This document shows positions 44,029-53,797 of a stretch of 64,000 nucleotides of DNA, in pieces. This DNA is from Rhizobium sullae (GTDB taxonomy: Bacteria > Pseudomonadota > Alphaproteobacteria > Rhizobiales > Rhizobiaceae): contig NZ_CP104143.1 of NCBI RefSeq assembly GCF_025200715.1, positions 2,542,001-2,606,000 of the forward strand, read 5' to 3'. Position numbers and translations under genes: made by a program. The notes beneath the pieces were generated by a model, which saw only the letters and a list, made by a program, of their open reading frames with translations, did no database searches and was not told where the DNA came from. Within the stretch, counting starts at the first letter, position 1. Every line of letters begins with the position of its first letter.

Positions 44029-44616
44029 ATGACGAATAAGAGTGCCATTGGAAAGGCTGCCTTGACCGGCGGCGACCTCCGAAGCTTCTTCGAGCGCGAC
44101 GCGATCGCCGTCGCCCGCGATCTCATCGGCTGCCACCTGCTTGTCAACGGCATGGGCGGGCGCATCACGGAGACGGAGGCCTATTTCCCGCATGACGAAG
44201 CCTCGCACAGTTTCCGCGGCCCGACCAGGCGCAACGGCGCGATGTTCGGCCCGCCGGGTAACGTCTACATCTACCGCATCTACGGCATGTACTGGTGCCT
44301 GAACTTCGTCTGCACGCCAGGCTCGGCCGTTTTGATCCGCGCGCTTGAACCTGAAAATGGCATCGCCCATATGATCGAGCGCCGTGGCACCGATGTGCTC
44401 ACCCAGCTCTGCAGCGGTCCCGGCAAGCTTTGCCAGGCGCTCGATATCGACATCGCCATCAACAACCGTCTTCTCGATCGCCCGCCTTTTTCGATCTCGC
44501 CCTCCGCACCAGTTCCGATCATCTCGGGCCTGCGCATCGGCATAACGAAAAATGCCGAAGTTCCATGGCGCTTCGGCATTCAGGGCTCGCGATATCTGAG
44601 CAAGCCGTTCCGCTGA
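44029..44616 (+). CDS. mpg: DNA-3-methyladenine glycosylase (AAG/MPG family)
   Basis: 195 residues. It removes 3-methyladenine and other alkylated or deaminated purines. The catalytic Glu is in GRITETEAYFPHDEASHSFR, followed by NGAMFGPPGNVYIYRIYGMYWCLN and the product-site GPGKLCQALDIDIAINNR. The last 70 bases contain a perfect 10-base inverted repeat that resembles a terminator for the opposite strand (separate entry). Confidence 0.92.
   Translation: MTNKSAIGKAALTGGDLRSFFERDAIAVARDLIGCHLLVNGMGGRITETEAYFPHDEASHSFRGPTRRNGAMFGPPGNVYIYRIYGMYWCLNFVCTPGSAVLIRALEPENGIAHMIERRGTDVLTQLCSGPGKLCQALDIDIAINNRLLDRPPFSISPSAPVPIISGLRIGITKNAEVPWRFGIQGSRYLSKPFR
44546..44580 (-). terminator. Rho-independent terminator read on the minus strand, inside mpg
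   Basis: AATGCCGAAG (44551-44560) / CTTCGGCATT (44571-44580), 10-base loop, perfectly matched. On the minus strand it is followed by TTTTTCG. It lies in coding sequence of mpg, but fits the end of a minus-strand gene whose remains are at 44620-44742. Confidence 0.55.
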
Positions 44617-45094
44617 TCATTCCATCACCGCTGTGGTCCGTTGATACGGGCGCAGCCTTGGGCTTGCGCAAGAGCAGCGCCAGCGGCATCACCGCGAGCG
44701 AATCAGCATCAGCAGCTCGAAGTCGTCCATACAGGCGATGATCGTCGATTCCGCAGGGCACGGTTAAGGCCAGCTTCCGAAACCAGGAATTCGGGTGTCT
44801 GGAGCGTCGCTGGCAAGAGTTGATTGTCGAAACCGGTAATCCCGGTCAGTTTCTCAAACTGCCGGCGATTGACGTTTGCAATTTTTGTCCACTGACGTTT
44901 ATAGTCCGATTTCAGAGAGTTACCGGAGCAGAACTTCGGCCTTTTTTGCATGCTGGCACGCCTGCCGGACGCATGCTGTGTGACAAGGACAGCAAGACGA
45001 ACGCGGGAAAACCGGGTTTGACACAGCAGATATGAATTGCATCGTTACCGCATAAGTTTGGCGGCATACCGGCCGCCCAGAATGGGGGATCGTT
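44617..45094. other. Intergenic region before the second RND operon
   Basis: 478 bases. The left part has the MFS remnant; the middle has an 80-codon minus-strand open frame (44709-44951) with no recognised family; the right part, AT-rich from about 44880, likely carries the promoter of the adaptor gene. No divergent TetR or LysR regulator gene is seen, unlike many such pumps. Confidence 0.4.
44620..44742 (-). pseudogene. Remnant of a DHA2-type MFS transporter C-terminus
   Basis: On the minus strand one frame gives IIACMDDFELLMLI and the next frame gives SLAVMPLALLLRKPKAA. Together these look like the last membrane helix and end of a DHA2 (EmrB/QacA) multidrug transporter, broken by a frameshift. 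About 120 bases remain; nothing upstream resembles the rest of the gene. A terminator on this strand follows at 44546-44580. Confidence 0.4.
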
Positions 45095-46270
45095 ATGCTT
45101 TACTCTCTTCGCAACATACTGACGCTTACCTGCCTTTCCATGCTTTCGCCGATCGTCGCGATTGGCCAGGAGGCTCCGCCTGCCCCGCCCGTCACGGTTG
45201 CAAAACCCGTCGTTCGCGATGTCGTCGACAGCGACGAGTTCATCGGCCGCTTCCAGGCTGTCGACGAGGTCTCCGTGCGATCGCGCGTCGGCGGCTACCT
45301 GCAGGAAGTCCATTTCACCGATGGCGCGATGGTCAAGAAAGGCGACCTGCTCTTCGTCATCGACCAGCGCCCCTTCGTCACCGCGCTCAATGAAGCAACC
45401 GCTGCGCTTGAAGTCGCCAAATCGACATTGATCTACGCCGAGGCGCAGTTCAAACGCGCTGAATCACTTGCCACCAGCGGCAGCCAGTCGGTCTCGACGC
45501 TCGATGACCGGCGCCGCGAATGGGTTTCCGCACAGGCCAATGTCCGCGGTGCCCAGGCCACGGCCGATCGCGCCGCGCTCGACCTGGAATATACGAAGAT
45601 CACGGCTCCGATCAGCGGCCGGATAGACCGCCGGCTGATCTCCGCCGGCAACCTCGTCCAGGCCGACCAGTCGGTGCTGACGACGATCGTTTCGCTCGAT
45701 CCGATCGACTTCTATTTCGACGTCGACGAGCGCCGGCTCTTGAACTTCGCGCAGACGGCGCGTGCCCGAGGCAGCGACCTTCAGCAGGGCGGCGGCGGTC
45801 TTGAGGTGCAAGTCCGCATCACGAATGCCAATGAGAAACCGTTCACAGGCAAGCTCGATTTCGCCGAAAACCGTGTCGACAACGAGACCGGCACGATGCG
45901 TGTCCGCGCCCGTTTCGCCAATCCGAACTTCGTGCTCCTGCCCGGCCTCTTCGGCCGCGTGCAGGCAGAAGCATCCAACGTCTACAAAGCCATTCTCGTG
46001 CCGGATGAGGCGATCGGAACCGACCAGAATGAGCGCGTCGTCTACGTCGTCGGCGAAGACGGCACGGTTTCCACCAAGCCCGTGCGCCCCGGCCCGCGGC
46101 TTTACGGCTACCGCGCCATCCGCGAAGGCATGGACGGCAAGGAGACGATCATCGTCAACGGCCTGATGCGCGCCCGCCCGGGAGCCAAGATCACGCCGCA
46201 GATGACGGAGCTGCCGCAGAGCCGTGAGGACATCCCACCGGAAGCCGCAGGCATGGAGTTCGCGCAATGA
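45095..46270 (+). CDS. RND efflux periplasmic adaptor, second system
   Basis: 391 residues with a signal peptide (cleavage near IGQEAPPAP, about residue 25), then the barrel-sandwich EVSVRSRVGGYLQEVHFTDG and KKGDLLFVIDQRPFVTALNE, helical hairpin (about 95-160) and APISGRIDRRLISAGNLVQ. It is the first gene of the operon: its stop overlaps the permease start (ATGA). Confidence 0.92.
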   Translation: MLYSLRNILTLTCLSMLSPIVAIGQEAPPAPPVTVAKPVVRDVVDSDEFIGRFQAVDEVSVRSRVGGYLQEVHFTDGAMVKKGDLLFVIDQRPFVTALNEATAALEVAKSTLIYAEAQFKRAESLATSGSQSVSTLDDRRREWVSAQANVRGAQATADRAALDLEYTKITAPISGRIDRRLISAGNLVQADQSVLTTIVSLDPIDFYFDVDERRLLNFAQTARARGSDLQQGGGGLEVQVRITNANEKPFTGKLDFAENRVDNETGTMRVRARFANPNFVLLPGLFGRVQAEASNVYKAILVPDEAIGTDQNERVVYVVGEDGTVSTKPVRPGPRLYGYRAIREGMDGKETIIVNGLMRARPGAKITPQMTELPQSREDIPPEAAGMEFAQ

Positions 46271-49200
46271 GGTTCGCGCATTTCTTTGTCGACCGGCCGA
46301 TCTTCGCCTCGGTGCTCTCCATCGTGCTGCTGATTGTCGGCGGCATTGCCTATTTCCAGTTGCCCGTCGCGCAATATCCCGAGATTGCGCCCCCGACCAT
46401 CGTCGTGCGCGCCTCCTATCCGGGTGCGGATGCCGAAACCATCGCCAGCACGGTTGCGACGCCGCTCGAACAGGAGATCAACGGCGTGGAGGACATGCTT
46501 TACATGTCTTCCTATTCGACAGCGGACGGTTCCATGGCGCTCACCATCACCTTCCGGCTCGGCACCGACCTCGACAAAGCTCAGGTTCTCGTCCAGAACC
46601 GCGTTGGCATTGCCGAACCGCGGCTACCGGAGGAGGCCCGCCGCATCGGCATCACCACGGCCAAAAGCTCGCCCGATCTGATGATGGTCGTGCATGTGCT
46701 GTCGCCGAACTCCCGCTACGACCAGCTCTACGTTTCGAATTATGCTCGCACCCGCATTCGCGATACGCTCGTCCGCCTCGATGGCGTTGGCGATGTGCTC
46801 ATCTTCGGCGAACGCGAATATTCGCTGCGCATCTGGCTGGATCCGGAGAGGCTTGCAGCATATGGCATGACCTCCAGCGATGTGGTGCAGGCACTGCGGG
46901 ACCAGAACGTCCAGGTGTCGGGCGGCTCAATCGGTGGCCCGCCGAGTTCCGGCACCAATGCATTCCAATATACGGTGACGACCGAGGGCCGTTTCTCCGA
47001 TGCGCGGCAATTCCGCTATGTCATCGTCAAGGCGACTGCGGACGGTCGTCTCGTGCAGTTGCAGGACATTGCCCGTATCGAGCTCGGCGCGAAGGACTAC
47101 GTCACAAACAGCTATCTGAACGGCAAACCGGCGGTCGCCCTCGGTATCTTCTCCCGTCCCGGAACGAATGCGCTGGCTGCCGCCGATTCGATCAAGACGA
47201 CGATGCAGGACCTGTCGCAGGATTTCCCGCAGGGGCTCTCCTACGACATCGTCTATAATCCGACGGAATTCATCGCGGAATCGATCAACGAGGTCTACAA
47301 GACCATCGGTGAAGCTGCGCTCCTCGTGGCGCTGGTGGTCCTCGTCTTCCTGCAGTCCTGGCGCACGGCGATCATCCCGATCGTCGCGATCCCGGTGTCA
47401 CTGATCGGCACCTTCGCCTTCCTGCTCGCATTCGGCTTCTCGCTCAACATGCTGACGCTCTTCGGCCTCGTGCTGGCGATCGGCATCGTGGTCGACGATG
47501 CGATCGTCGTCGTCGAAAATATCGAGCGAAATCTCGCGAAGGGTATGACGCCGAGGGAGGCGGCACATGTGACGATGAATGAAGTCGGCACCGCAGTCGT
47601 GGCAATCTCGCTGGTCCTCATCGCAGTCTTCGTCCCGACGGCCTTCATTCCAGGCATTTCCGGCCAGTTCTACCGGCAGTTCGCCGTCACCATTGCGGTC
47701 GCCACTGCCATCTCGGCGCTGAATTCGCTGACGCTGTCACCGGCACTTGCGGCGATCGTTCTAAAACCGCACGAACATCATGAAAAACGGCGAAACCCGA
47801 TTTCCCGGTTCGGCCGCGCACTTGCGAACGGCTTCAACACTGGCTTCGACAAGACAAGCTCGGGCTATTCGTGGGTCGTCCGGCACACGGTGCGGACCTG
47901 GACGGCGTGCGGAGTTGCGCTTCTCGTTTTCGCGGGCCTGCTTGGCGCCACCTATTATATGAGCACGATCGTGCCCCGTGGTTTCGTACCTGTCATGGAC
48001 CAGGGCTACGCGATCGTCGTGGTGCAATTGCCGGAAGGCGCCTCGCTCGCGCGCACGGACGCCGTCATCCAGCAAGCATCGGAAATCATCAGGAATACGC
48101 CTGGCGTCAAGAACGCCGTTGCCTTCTCCGGCTTCAGCGGCGCGACTTTTACCAATGCGTCAAACGCCGGTGTTGTCTTTGCGGCTTTCGATACGTTCGA
48201 AAACCGGCTGGAGCACGGCCAGAACGCCAACCAAATCATAGGTCAATTGTACGGCAGCCTGCAGAGCATTCAGGAGGCTTTTATTATCGCCATTCCGCCG
48301 CCGCCGATCGCCGGTATCGGCAATGCCGGCGGCTTCAAGATGCAGCTCATGGATCGCGAAAGCGCCGACATGCGCCGCGTGCTGGGGATTGCCAATCAAA
48401 TAATGGGCCAGGCAAACCAGACGGAGGGGCTCACAGGCGTCTTTAACACCTTCTCAACATCAAGCCCGCAATACTTCCTGGAGATCGATCGCGACAAGGC
48501 CCGCGCCTTGAACGTGCCGATCCCGAATATCTTCGACACGCTCTCCATCAATCTCGGCACGTCTTACGTCAACGATTTCAACGCCTTCGGCCGCGTTTAC
48601 CAGGTTCGCGCGCAGGCAGATCAACAGTTCCGCATCGAGCGTGACAATATCCTTGCGCTCAAGGTGCGGTCGGCGACCGGCGCGCTTGTGCCGCTCGGTA
48701 CGCTAGTCGACATCCGCGATACCAGCGGCCCTGCGCTTGTCCAGCACTACAATATGTATGTGTCGGTGCCGTTGCAGGGCAATGCCACCCCGGGAACCTC
48801 GACCGGCAGCGCCCTCGACAAGATGGAAGCACTCGCCGAGAACGCCCTTCCTGCAGGAACGACGTTCGAATGGACGGAGATCGCCTTCCAGGAAAGAAGC
48901 ACCGGCAATACCGCGATCTATATCTTCGGGCTTTCGGTGATCTTCGTCTTTCTGGCGCTGTCAGCGCAATATGAAAGCTGGGTGCTGCCGCTGGCAATCA
49001 TCCTGATCGTGCCGCTCGCGATCCTTGGGGCGCTGCTGGGAGTCCATCTCCGCGCCATGGACAATAACATCCTGACTCAGATCGGCCTCATCGTGCTGAT
49101 CGGCCTTGCGGCGAAGAACGCGATCCTGATCGTCGAATTCGCAAGGCAAGCCGAAGAGGAAGGCAAGACGCCGGTGGAGGCGGCGATTGAAGCCAGCCAT

Positions 49201-49440
49201 CTGCGCCTTCGCCCGATCCTGATGACCGCATTCGCCTTCATCTTCGGCGTCGTGCCGCTGATGATCGCGACGGGGCCAGGTGCGGAAATGCGCCAGTCGC
49301 TCGGCACCGCCGTCTTCTCAGGCATGCTCGGCGTCACGATCTTCGGCCTGTTCCTGACACCGGTCTTCTACGTCGTGCTGCGCGCCCGTCGGCGCAAGCC
49401 CGTCGAACCGGCACCAGCCGCGGCTGAAGGAGCAACCTGA
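46267..49440 (+). CDS. RND efflux pump permease, second system
   Basis: 1057-residue HAE-1 transporter. TM1 FVDRPIFASVLSIVLLIVGG, the Asp pair in GIVVDDAIVVVENIERN, and Lys in AAKNAILIVEFARQ are all present, so the proton path is complete. It starts four bases inside the adaptor stop. It differs clearly from the first pump (34460-37657), so this is not a recent duplication. No outer-membrane factor follows; the next gene converges immediately after its stop. Confidence 0.93.
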   Translation: MRFAHFFVDRPIFASVLSIVLLIVGGIAYFQLPVAQYPEIAPPTIVVRASYPGADAETIASTVATPLEQEINGVEDMLYMSSYSTADGSMALTITFRLGTDLDKAQVLVQNRVGIAEPRLPEEARRIGITTAKSSPDLMMVVHVLSPNSRYDQLYVSNYARTRIRDTLVRLDGVGDVLIFGEREYSLRIWLDPERLAAYGMTSSDVVQALRDQNVQVSGGSIGGPPSSGTNAFQYTVTTEGRFSDARQFRYVIVKATADGRLVQLQDIARIELGAKDYVTNSYLNGKPAVALGIFSRPGTNALAAADSIKTTMQDLSQDFPQGLSYDIVYNPTEFIAESINEVYKTIGEAALLVALVVLVFLQSWRTAIIPIVAIPVSLIGTFAFLLAFGFSLNMLTLFGLVLAIGIVVDDAIVVVENIERNLAKGMTPREAAHVTMNEVGTAVVAISLVLIAVFVPTAFIPGISGQFYRQFAVTIAVATAISALNSLTLSPALAAIVLKPHEHHEKRRNPISRFGRALANGFNTGFDKTSSGYSWVVRHTVRTWTACGVALLVFAGLLGATYYMSTIVPRGFVPVMDQGYAIVVVQLPEGASLARTDAVIQQASEIIRNTPGVKNAVAFSGFSGATFTNASNAGVVFAAFDTFENRLEHGQNANQIIGQLYGSLQSIQEAFIIAIPPPPIAGIGNAGGFKMQLMDRESADMRRVLGIANQIMGQANQTEGLTGVFNTFSTSSPQYFLEIDRDKARALNVPIPNIFDTLSINLGTSYVNDFNAFGRVYQVRAQADQQFRIERDNILALKVRSATGALVPLGTLVDIRDTSGPALVQHYNMYVSVPLQGNATPGTSTGSALDKMEALAENALPAGTTFEWTEIAFQERSTGNTAIYIFGLSVIFVFLALSAQYESWVLPLAIILIVPLAILGALLGVHLRAMDNNILTQIGLIVLIGLAAKNAILIVEFARQAEEEGKTPVEAAIEASHLRLRPILMTAFAFIFGVVPLMIATGPGAEMRQSLGTAVFSGMLGVTIFGLFLTPVFYVVLRARRRKPVEPAPAAAEGAT

Positions 49441-50451
49441 TTAGGAAGGGCGCCTTGCAAGCGGGCGGCGCTTGAGTTCTCCGTCCCACAGCAGCTTGCG
49501 CAGCGGCTTTTCGATCATTTCGTAGGCCGCGACACCGAGGAGCGTTCCGCTGCAGATAGCCACAACGACGGCAAGGCTGCCGGGGATGCCGAGGATGCCG
49601 GCAGCAACCTTGATTGCGACCGATATGGCGAGCGTGTGCCATAGGTAGATGGAATAGGATGCGTCGCCGAGATAGGTGAGCACCGGGACGCGGCCGATGC
49701 TGCCGTCTGCCTCCAGCGAGACCATGCCGAACACCAGCGCCATCGCAAGCGGCCCGCATATGAATTCGTCGAACTCGGCACCTATCAGGTGAATCGCCGC
49801 AAAACCGCAGAGTGCGGCGCCGACACAGGCAAGCCCGAGGCTGTTGCCAGCGATCCAACGCCGCAGCCACAGTTCGGCGATGATGACACCGCCGAGGAAT
49901 TCCAGGATGATCGGCCGCGTGTAGGTGGCGAGCATCGGCGAAGACGGCTTCCATATGAGACCAATCAGGAAGAAGAAACCGAACGCCACGGAGAGGAAAA
50001 GCAGTCGCCACTGGCGCGGCAGGAACAACGCGCCTGCAAACAGGACATAAAAGAACATTTCGAAATTGAGCGTCCAACCCTGGACTAGGACCGGCCAGAT
50101 CTCGCCGCTGCTCGGCGAGCGCACGGGAACAAAGGAGAGCGAGCCCAGGACATGGCCAGCGTCAAGCTTCAGGTTCGGAAACAATCCTGCCAGCGCTCCG
50201 CCGATCATGATGACCGTCACCAGCCAGTATGAAGGTGCGATACGGCGGATGCGGTCAAGAAGGAAGCGCTGCGGCGTCAGGGGCTTGCGGTCGCTGATCA
50301 CCCACATGATGAAGCCGCTGATGACGAAGAAGACGTCGACGCCGGCGGCGCCAATCGCGAAATGCCCGCCGCTTCTTTCTGCCGCGTGAAAAACGACAAC
50401 GGCCAGTGCCGCAAAGGCACGCAAATATTGGATCCCGTATAGGGTCTTCAT
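49441..50451 (-). CDS. exoZ: Exopolysaccharide acetyltransferase ExoZ
   Basis: 336-residue acyltransferase-3 family membrane protein with about ten hydrophobic segments. The catalytic His is in AVVFHAAERSGGHF near residue 21, followed by GVDVFFVISGFIMWVISDRK. In S. meliloti ExoZ acetylates succinoglycan. It is the last leftward gene after exoY-F-Q, 45 bases from exoQ; its stop abuts the convergent RND permease. exoB, next to exoZ in S. meliloti, is not here. Confidence 0.85.
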   Translation of the reverse strand: MKTLYGIQYLRAFAALAVVVFHAAERSGGHFAIGAAGVDVFFVISGFIMWVISDRKPLTPQRFLLDRIRRIAPSYWLVTVIMIGGALAGLFPNLKLDAGHVLGSLSFVPVRSPSSGEIWPVLVQGWTLNFEMFFYVLFAGALFLPRQWRLLFLSVAFGFFFLIGLIWKPSSPMLATYTRPIILEFLGGVIIAELWLRRWIAGNSLGLACVGAALCGFAAIHLIGAEFDEFICGPLAMALVFGMVSLEADGSIGRVPVLTYLGDASYSIYLWHTLAISVAIKVAAGILGIPGSLAVVVAICSGTLLGVAAYEMIEKPLRKLLWDGELKRRPLARRPS

Positions 50452-50496
50452 GCATATCCCTTATCACGCCACGTTCGGCGGCGTACATGCAAAAAA

Positions 50497-51762
50497 TCAG
50501 GAACGCACGGTCGCAGCAGATTGGTAACGCTGCAGGCCGGCCATCGCCGAGCGCTGGCGCGCGCCGACAAGTTTTCCCGCGGAAAAATAAAGAAGAAAGG
50601 TACCGACGTTATAGGGCGTCAGAACGTCGATCTCCACGAACGAACGGATCAGAAGCAGCACGGTGATACCGAAAAGAACATAGGATTCATCGTTGCGCAC
50701 ATCCTCGATCAGCCGGCGCAGATGCCCCCAGAGGGTCGCGATGATCGTGACAGCAAGGATGAACACGCCGATCAGGCCGAGTTCGACGGCCGTCTCGATA
50801 TAGGTATTATGAAAATGGAACCCGGCTCTCGAGGCGATGAAGAATTCCTTCCATAGCCGCTCGGGCTCTGCGAAGCCCTGAACCCAATAAGCCTGATAAC
50901 CGATGCCGATGGCCGGGTTCTGCGCCGCAGCCTCGATACCCTGCTGCCAGAGATAGGTGCGGCCCGTCAGGGTCGAATCCTTGCCGAAGATGCCGAGCAC
51001 CGCGTCGATAGCGCCCAGATAGACACCTGCTACTACCAGGATGACAGCCGCGACGCCGCCGCCGACCACCAGCAGCTTGCGCTGTTGCGGCGACAACATG
51101 AGCACGACGCGAAAGCCTATCAGCAGCGCGACGATCGCCGCCGTCGTGATGACCGAGGTGGCCGATTGCGAGGCAAGCAGGCAATAGGCCGCCATGAGCC
51201 CGACCACGCCCGACGCCATCATCCAGAGGCGTCGCTCGCCATAAATGAAGACGGCGGCAAAGGCGAAGATGATGCCCAGCGACGCATAAAAGCCGAGCTG
51301 GTTCTTCGACGCAAAGGCGCCAACGAAACTGTAGGTCCCGTCGAGCACGTCATATTCGTAGTAGCCGAAGAGGATCGAATAGAGCAGCACGATCGCCGCA
51401 CCCGCCACCGATCCGAGCGTCAGCGTCCGGACATCAAGCACGCGCACGGCAATCAGCGCGCAGATCACCTGCGTCAGATACTGGATGCTCGCCCTCAGCG
51501 ACACGCTCGGCACGGCCGACCAGAAGACGGAGAGGAAAGCGAAAGCGGCAAAGGCGAACAGCCAGATGAACCGGCTGTAGCTGCCGAGCACCTTGCGATA
51601 ATTGACGGCGACGAGCGGCAGCCACAAGGCATAGTAAAACAGGATCGCCACCTGTCCGAAACGGATCGAGTAGGCGAAGCAGAAGAGCGAGAGCGCAACC
51701 GCCGGAATGGCGTAAAGCTCGTTCTCCCCCGGTTTTATCAGCAACGATTTGGCGATCCGCAT
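50497..51762 (-). CDS. exoQ: Exopolysaccharide polymerase ExoQ (Wzy-like)
   Basis: 421 residues with about eleven membrane segments and the O-antigen ligase/polymerase loop (about residues 255-320, GRTYLWQQGIEAAAQNPAIG, followed by FHNTYIETAVELGLIG). ExoQ is needed to join succinoglycan octasaccharide units into high-molecular-weight polymer. It lies 11 bases after exoF on the same strand. Confidence 0.88.
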   Translation of the reverse strand: MRIAKSLLIKPGENELYAIPAVALSLFCFAYSIRFGQVAILFYYALWLPLVAVNYRKVLGSYSRFIWLFAFAAFAFLSVFWSAVPSVSLRASIQYLTQVICALIAVRVLDVRTLTLGSVAGAAIVLLYSILFGYYEYDVLDGTYSFVGAFASKNQLGFYASLGIIFAFAAVFIYGERRLWMMASGVVGLMAAYCLLASQSATSVITTAAIVALLIGFRVVLMLSPQQRKLLVVGGGVAAVILVVAGVYLGAIDAVLGIFGKDSTLTGRTYLWQQGIEAAAQNPAIGIGYQAYWVQGFAEPERLWKEFFIASRAGFHFHNTYIETAVELGLIGVFILAVTIIATLWGHLRRLIEDVRNDESYVLFGITVLLLIRSFVEIDVLTPYNVGTFLLYFSAGKLVGARQRSAMAGLQRYQSAATVRS

Positions 51763-51773
51763 TCGGGTCTCCG

Positions 51774-53039
51774 CTATCTCATTGCAACCCCGGCGGTGAC
51801 CCTGATCAGGTCGCCCGGCTGCAATGCGGTATTTTCCTGGACCGGAATTTCCTTCGACAGGCCGTCAACCTCCCGCACGATGGAATAGCTGATGCTCGCG
51901 GCATTCTGAGGATCGAAGCGGGCGGCGTCGTTCGATTGTGCCAGGGCTTCCGACATCAATGCATCGCTGGTCGCAATCTTCAGATTGAGTGTATCGAGTT
52001 CGGATTCCGTGTCTTGCAATTCCTGCGACAGTTTGGCGTCCCAGTCGTTCCGCAGGGTGATCTCGTCCTGATTGGCCTGGCTGATGTCCTGCTTGGCCTT
52101 CAAGATGTTGGTATCGATATCGAGAAGCGTTGCCTCGGTATCGGCGGCGCGCTGCTCGGCGGCCATCTTTCGGGCGCTGAGCGCAAGGCCTTTCTCGGCA
52201 AGGTTTTCGACTTTGTCGCGATCTTCCTTGGCAAGCTCGAGCTGGCGCGTTTGCGTCTCGGTCTTCTTGCCGAGAGACTCGATTTCGGCCTGCAACAGCG
52301 ATTTCAGGTCGTCCAGTGCCTGAAGCTGCAGTGTGAGACGCTTCTTGCGCGTACTCATCAATGCCGTTTCGCTAGCAAGCAGTGCCTTTGCCTCGGGCAG
52401 ATCCGTGAGTTCCTTCGGCATTTCGATCGCGTCGCTCTTGGCAATTTCCGCCTGCAGCCGAGCCTTGCGGGCAATGAGCCGGTTGCGTTCCGTCGTATAG
52501 ACGACGGCATCGCCCTTGGCATTTATGAAGTCGCGGGCAAAGCGCTGGCCGGCATCGGCCCGCCGCAGGCCGCCAGCCAGGCTGACGGCCTTCACGACTG
52601 ACAGATTGGGCGCGAAGGGATATTCGCCGGGGTTTTCCACATCGCCGGTCATGAAGACCGGCCGGAATTGAGCGAGCTCGACGGATGCCGACGGCCGGTC
52701 CTTGAGGCCGAACTGCTTCTGCAGCGCGACGCCGATTTCCTTCGCGATTGCATCCGTCGTCTTTCCGGAGGCTGGGAGGTCGCCTACGAATGGCAGTGAA
52801 AGGCTGCCTGAGGGGCCGATCGTGTAATCGCCACTCACCACTGACCAGTCGCGGATCGCGCCTTCCGCCGTTTGCCATTCGGCAACGCGGATGCGCAGCT
52901 TGTCCATGGTGCCGAGCTGGTAGTCGGCAGCCCGGACAAAGCCGGAGGACCCGATCAATATGCCAAGCCCCGCAACGAAAGCGAGGCCGTGCATAAACGA
53001 ATTTTCAAGCAAGTTGCGGCGCAACAGGATTTCTCTCAT
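51774..53039 (-). CDS. exoF: Polysaccharide export protein ExoF
   Basis: 421 residues. A signal segment (about residues 15-35) precedes the polysaccharide-export domain (YQLGTMDKLRIRVAEWQTAE ... YTIGPSGSLSLPFVGDLPASG) and an SLBB-type FMTGDVENPGEYPFAPNLSV; a long coiled coil follows (about 195-370), then a second SLBB-like end. This is the ExoF layout, a periplasmic/outer-membrane-side partner of ExoP and ExoQ. It sits between exoY and exoQ. Confidence 0.9.
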   Translation of the reverse strand: MREILLRRNLLENSFMHGLAFVAGLGILIGSSGFVRAADYQLGTMDKLRIRVAEWQTAEGAIRDWSVVSGDYTIGPSGSLSLPFVGDLPASGKTTDAIAKEIGVALQKQFGLKDRPSASVELAQFRPVFMTGDVENPGEYPFAPNLSVVKAVSLAGGLRRADAGQRFARDFINAKGDAVVYTTERNRLIARKARLQAEIAKSDAIEMPKELTDLPEAKALLASETALMSTRKKRLTLQLQALDDLKSLLQAEIESLGKKTETQTRQLELAKEDRDKVENLAEKGLALSARKMAAEQRAADTEATLLDIDTNILKAKQDISQANQDEITLRNDWDAKLSQELQDTESELDTLNLKIATSDALMSEALAQSNDAARFDPQNAASISYSIVREVDGLSKEIPVQENTALQPGDLIRVTAGVAMR

Positions 53040-53116
53040 TCAGTCTTCCTCGTAAATCGGCACGGCAAGCCAAAAGCAGTACCGTACGTTACTTGGCGTA
53101 TATGGAAGGCGGCTTC

Positions 53117-53797
53117 TCAGTAGCTGCCGCGCTGCATGCAGACGGCGGGAATCGTCTGTGCAATGATCTTCACATCGCGGATGAGCGACCAGTTTTCGAC
53201 GTAGTGAGTATCGAAAGCAACGCGGGCAGCGTAGGACACATCATTGCGTCCGCTGATCTGCCAAAGGCCGGTAAGGCCCGGACGCGCCTGTAGATAGTAG
53301 ACGGCTGAGGACTCGTAGAGCTCCAGTTCGTCAAGAACGACGGGCCGCGGCCCGACAACGCTCATTTCGCCGCGGAGAATGTTGATGAGCTGGGGCAGTT
53401 CATCAAGGCTGAGCTTGCGAAGCACGCTTCCGACCGCGGTCACCCGCGGATCGTTCTGCAGTTTTCGCGTTGCGCACCACTCTTCCATTGCCTTCGGGTT
53501 GTTGCGCAGATGCTCCTGCAGGACCTTGTCGCCATTGACGGCCATGGTCCGGAACTTCAGGCAACGGAACTCCTGGCCGTTGTGGCCAATACGGCGATGC
53601 CCATAGAAAGCCGGCCCCTTGTCGGAGAGCTTTACGAGCAGCATCACCATTAAAAATATCGGGCTCAGGAAAAGGAGCCCGAGCGAGGCAGCTGAGATAT
53701 CGAATGCCCGCTTCATGATTCCGCCGGTCGGCGGAAACGCATTCGCATGAACCACGCCAAAGAATGGCGTATCGTCCGATCTCGTCGCAGACTTCAT
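53117..53797 (-). CDS. exoY: Undecaprenyl-phosphate galactose-phosphotransferase ExoY
   Basis: 226 residues, the same length as S. meliloti ExoY as I recall. It starts succinoglycan by moving galactose-1-P onto undecaprenyl phosphate at the inner membrane. One membrane segment (about 30-58, KRAFDISAASLGLLFLSPIF) leads into the catalytic part: CLKFRTM, RKLSLDELPQLINILRGEMS, VGPRPVV and RPGLTGLWQISGR. First gene of the leftward exoY-F-Q-Z group. Confidence 0.95.
   Translation of the reverse strand: MKSATRSDDTPFFGVVHANAFPPTGGIMKRAFDISAASLGLLFLSPIFLMVMLLVKLSDKGPAFYGHRRIGHNGQEFRCLKFRTMAVNGDKVLQEHLRNNPKAMEEWCATRKLQNDPRVTAVGSVLRKLSLDELPQLINILRGEMSVVGPRPVVLDELELYESSAVYYLQARPGLTGLWQISGRNDVSYAARVAFDTHYVENWSLIRDVKIIAQTIPAVCMQRGSY

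Noticed and set aside
44709..44951. 80-codon minus-strand frame before the second RND operon
   Set aside because: No recognised family and no clear ribosome-binding site; part of it lies over the transporter remnant in a different frame.
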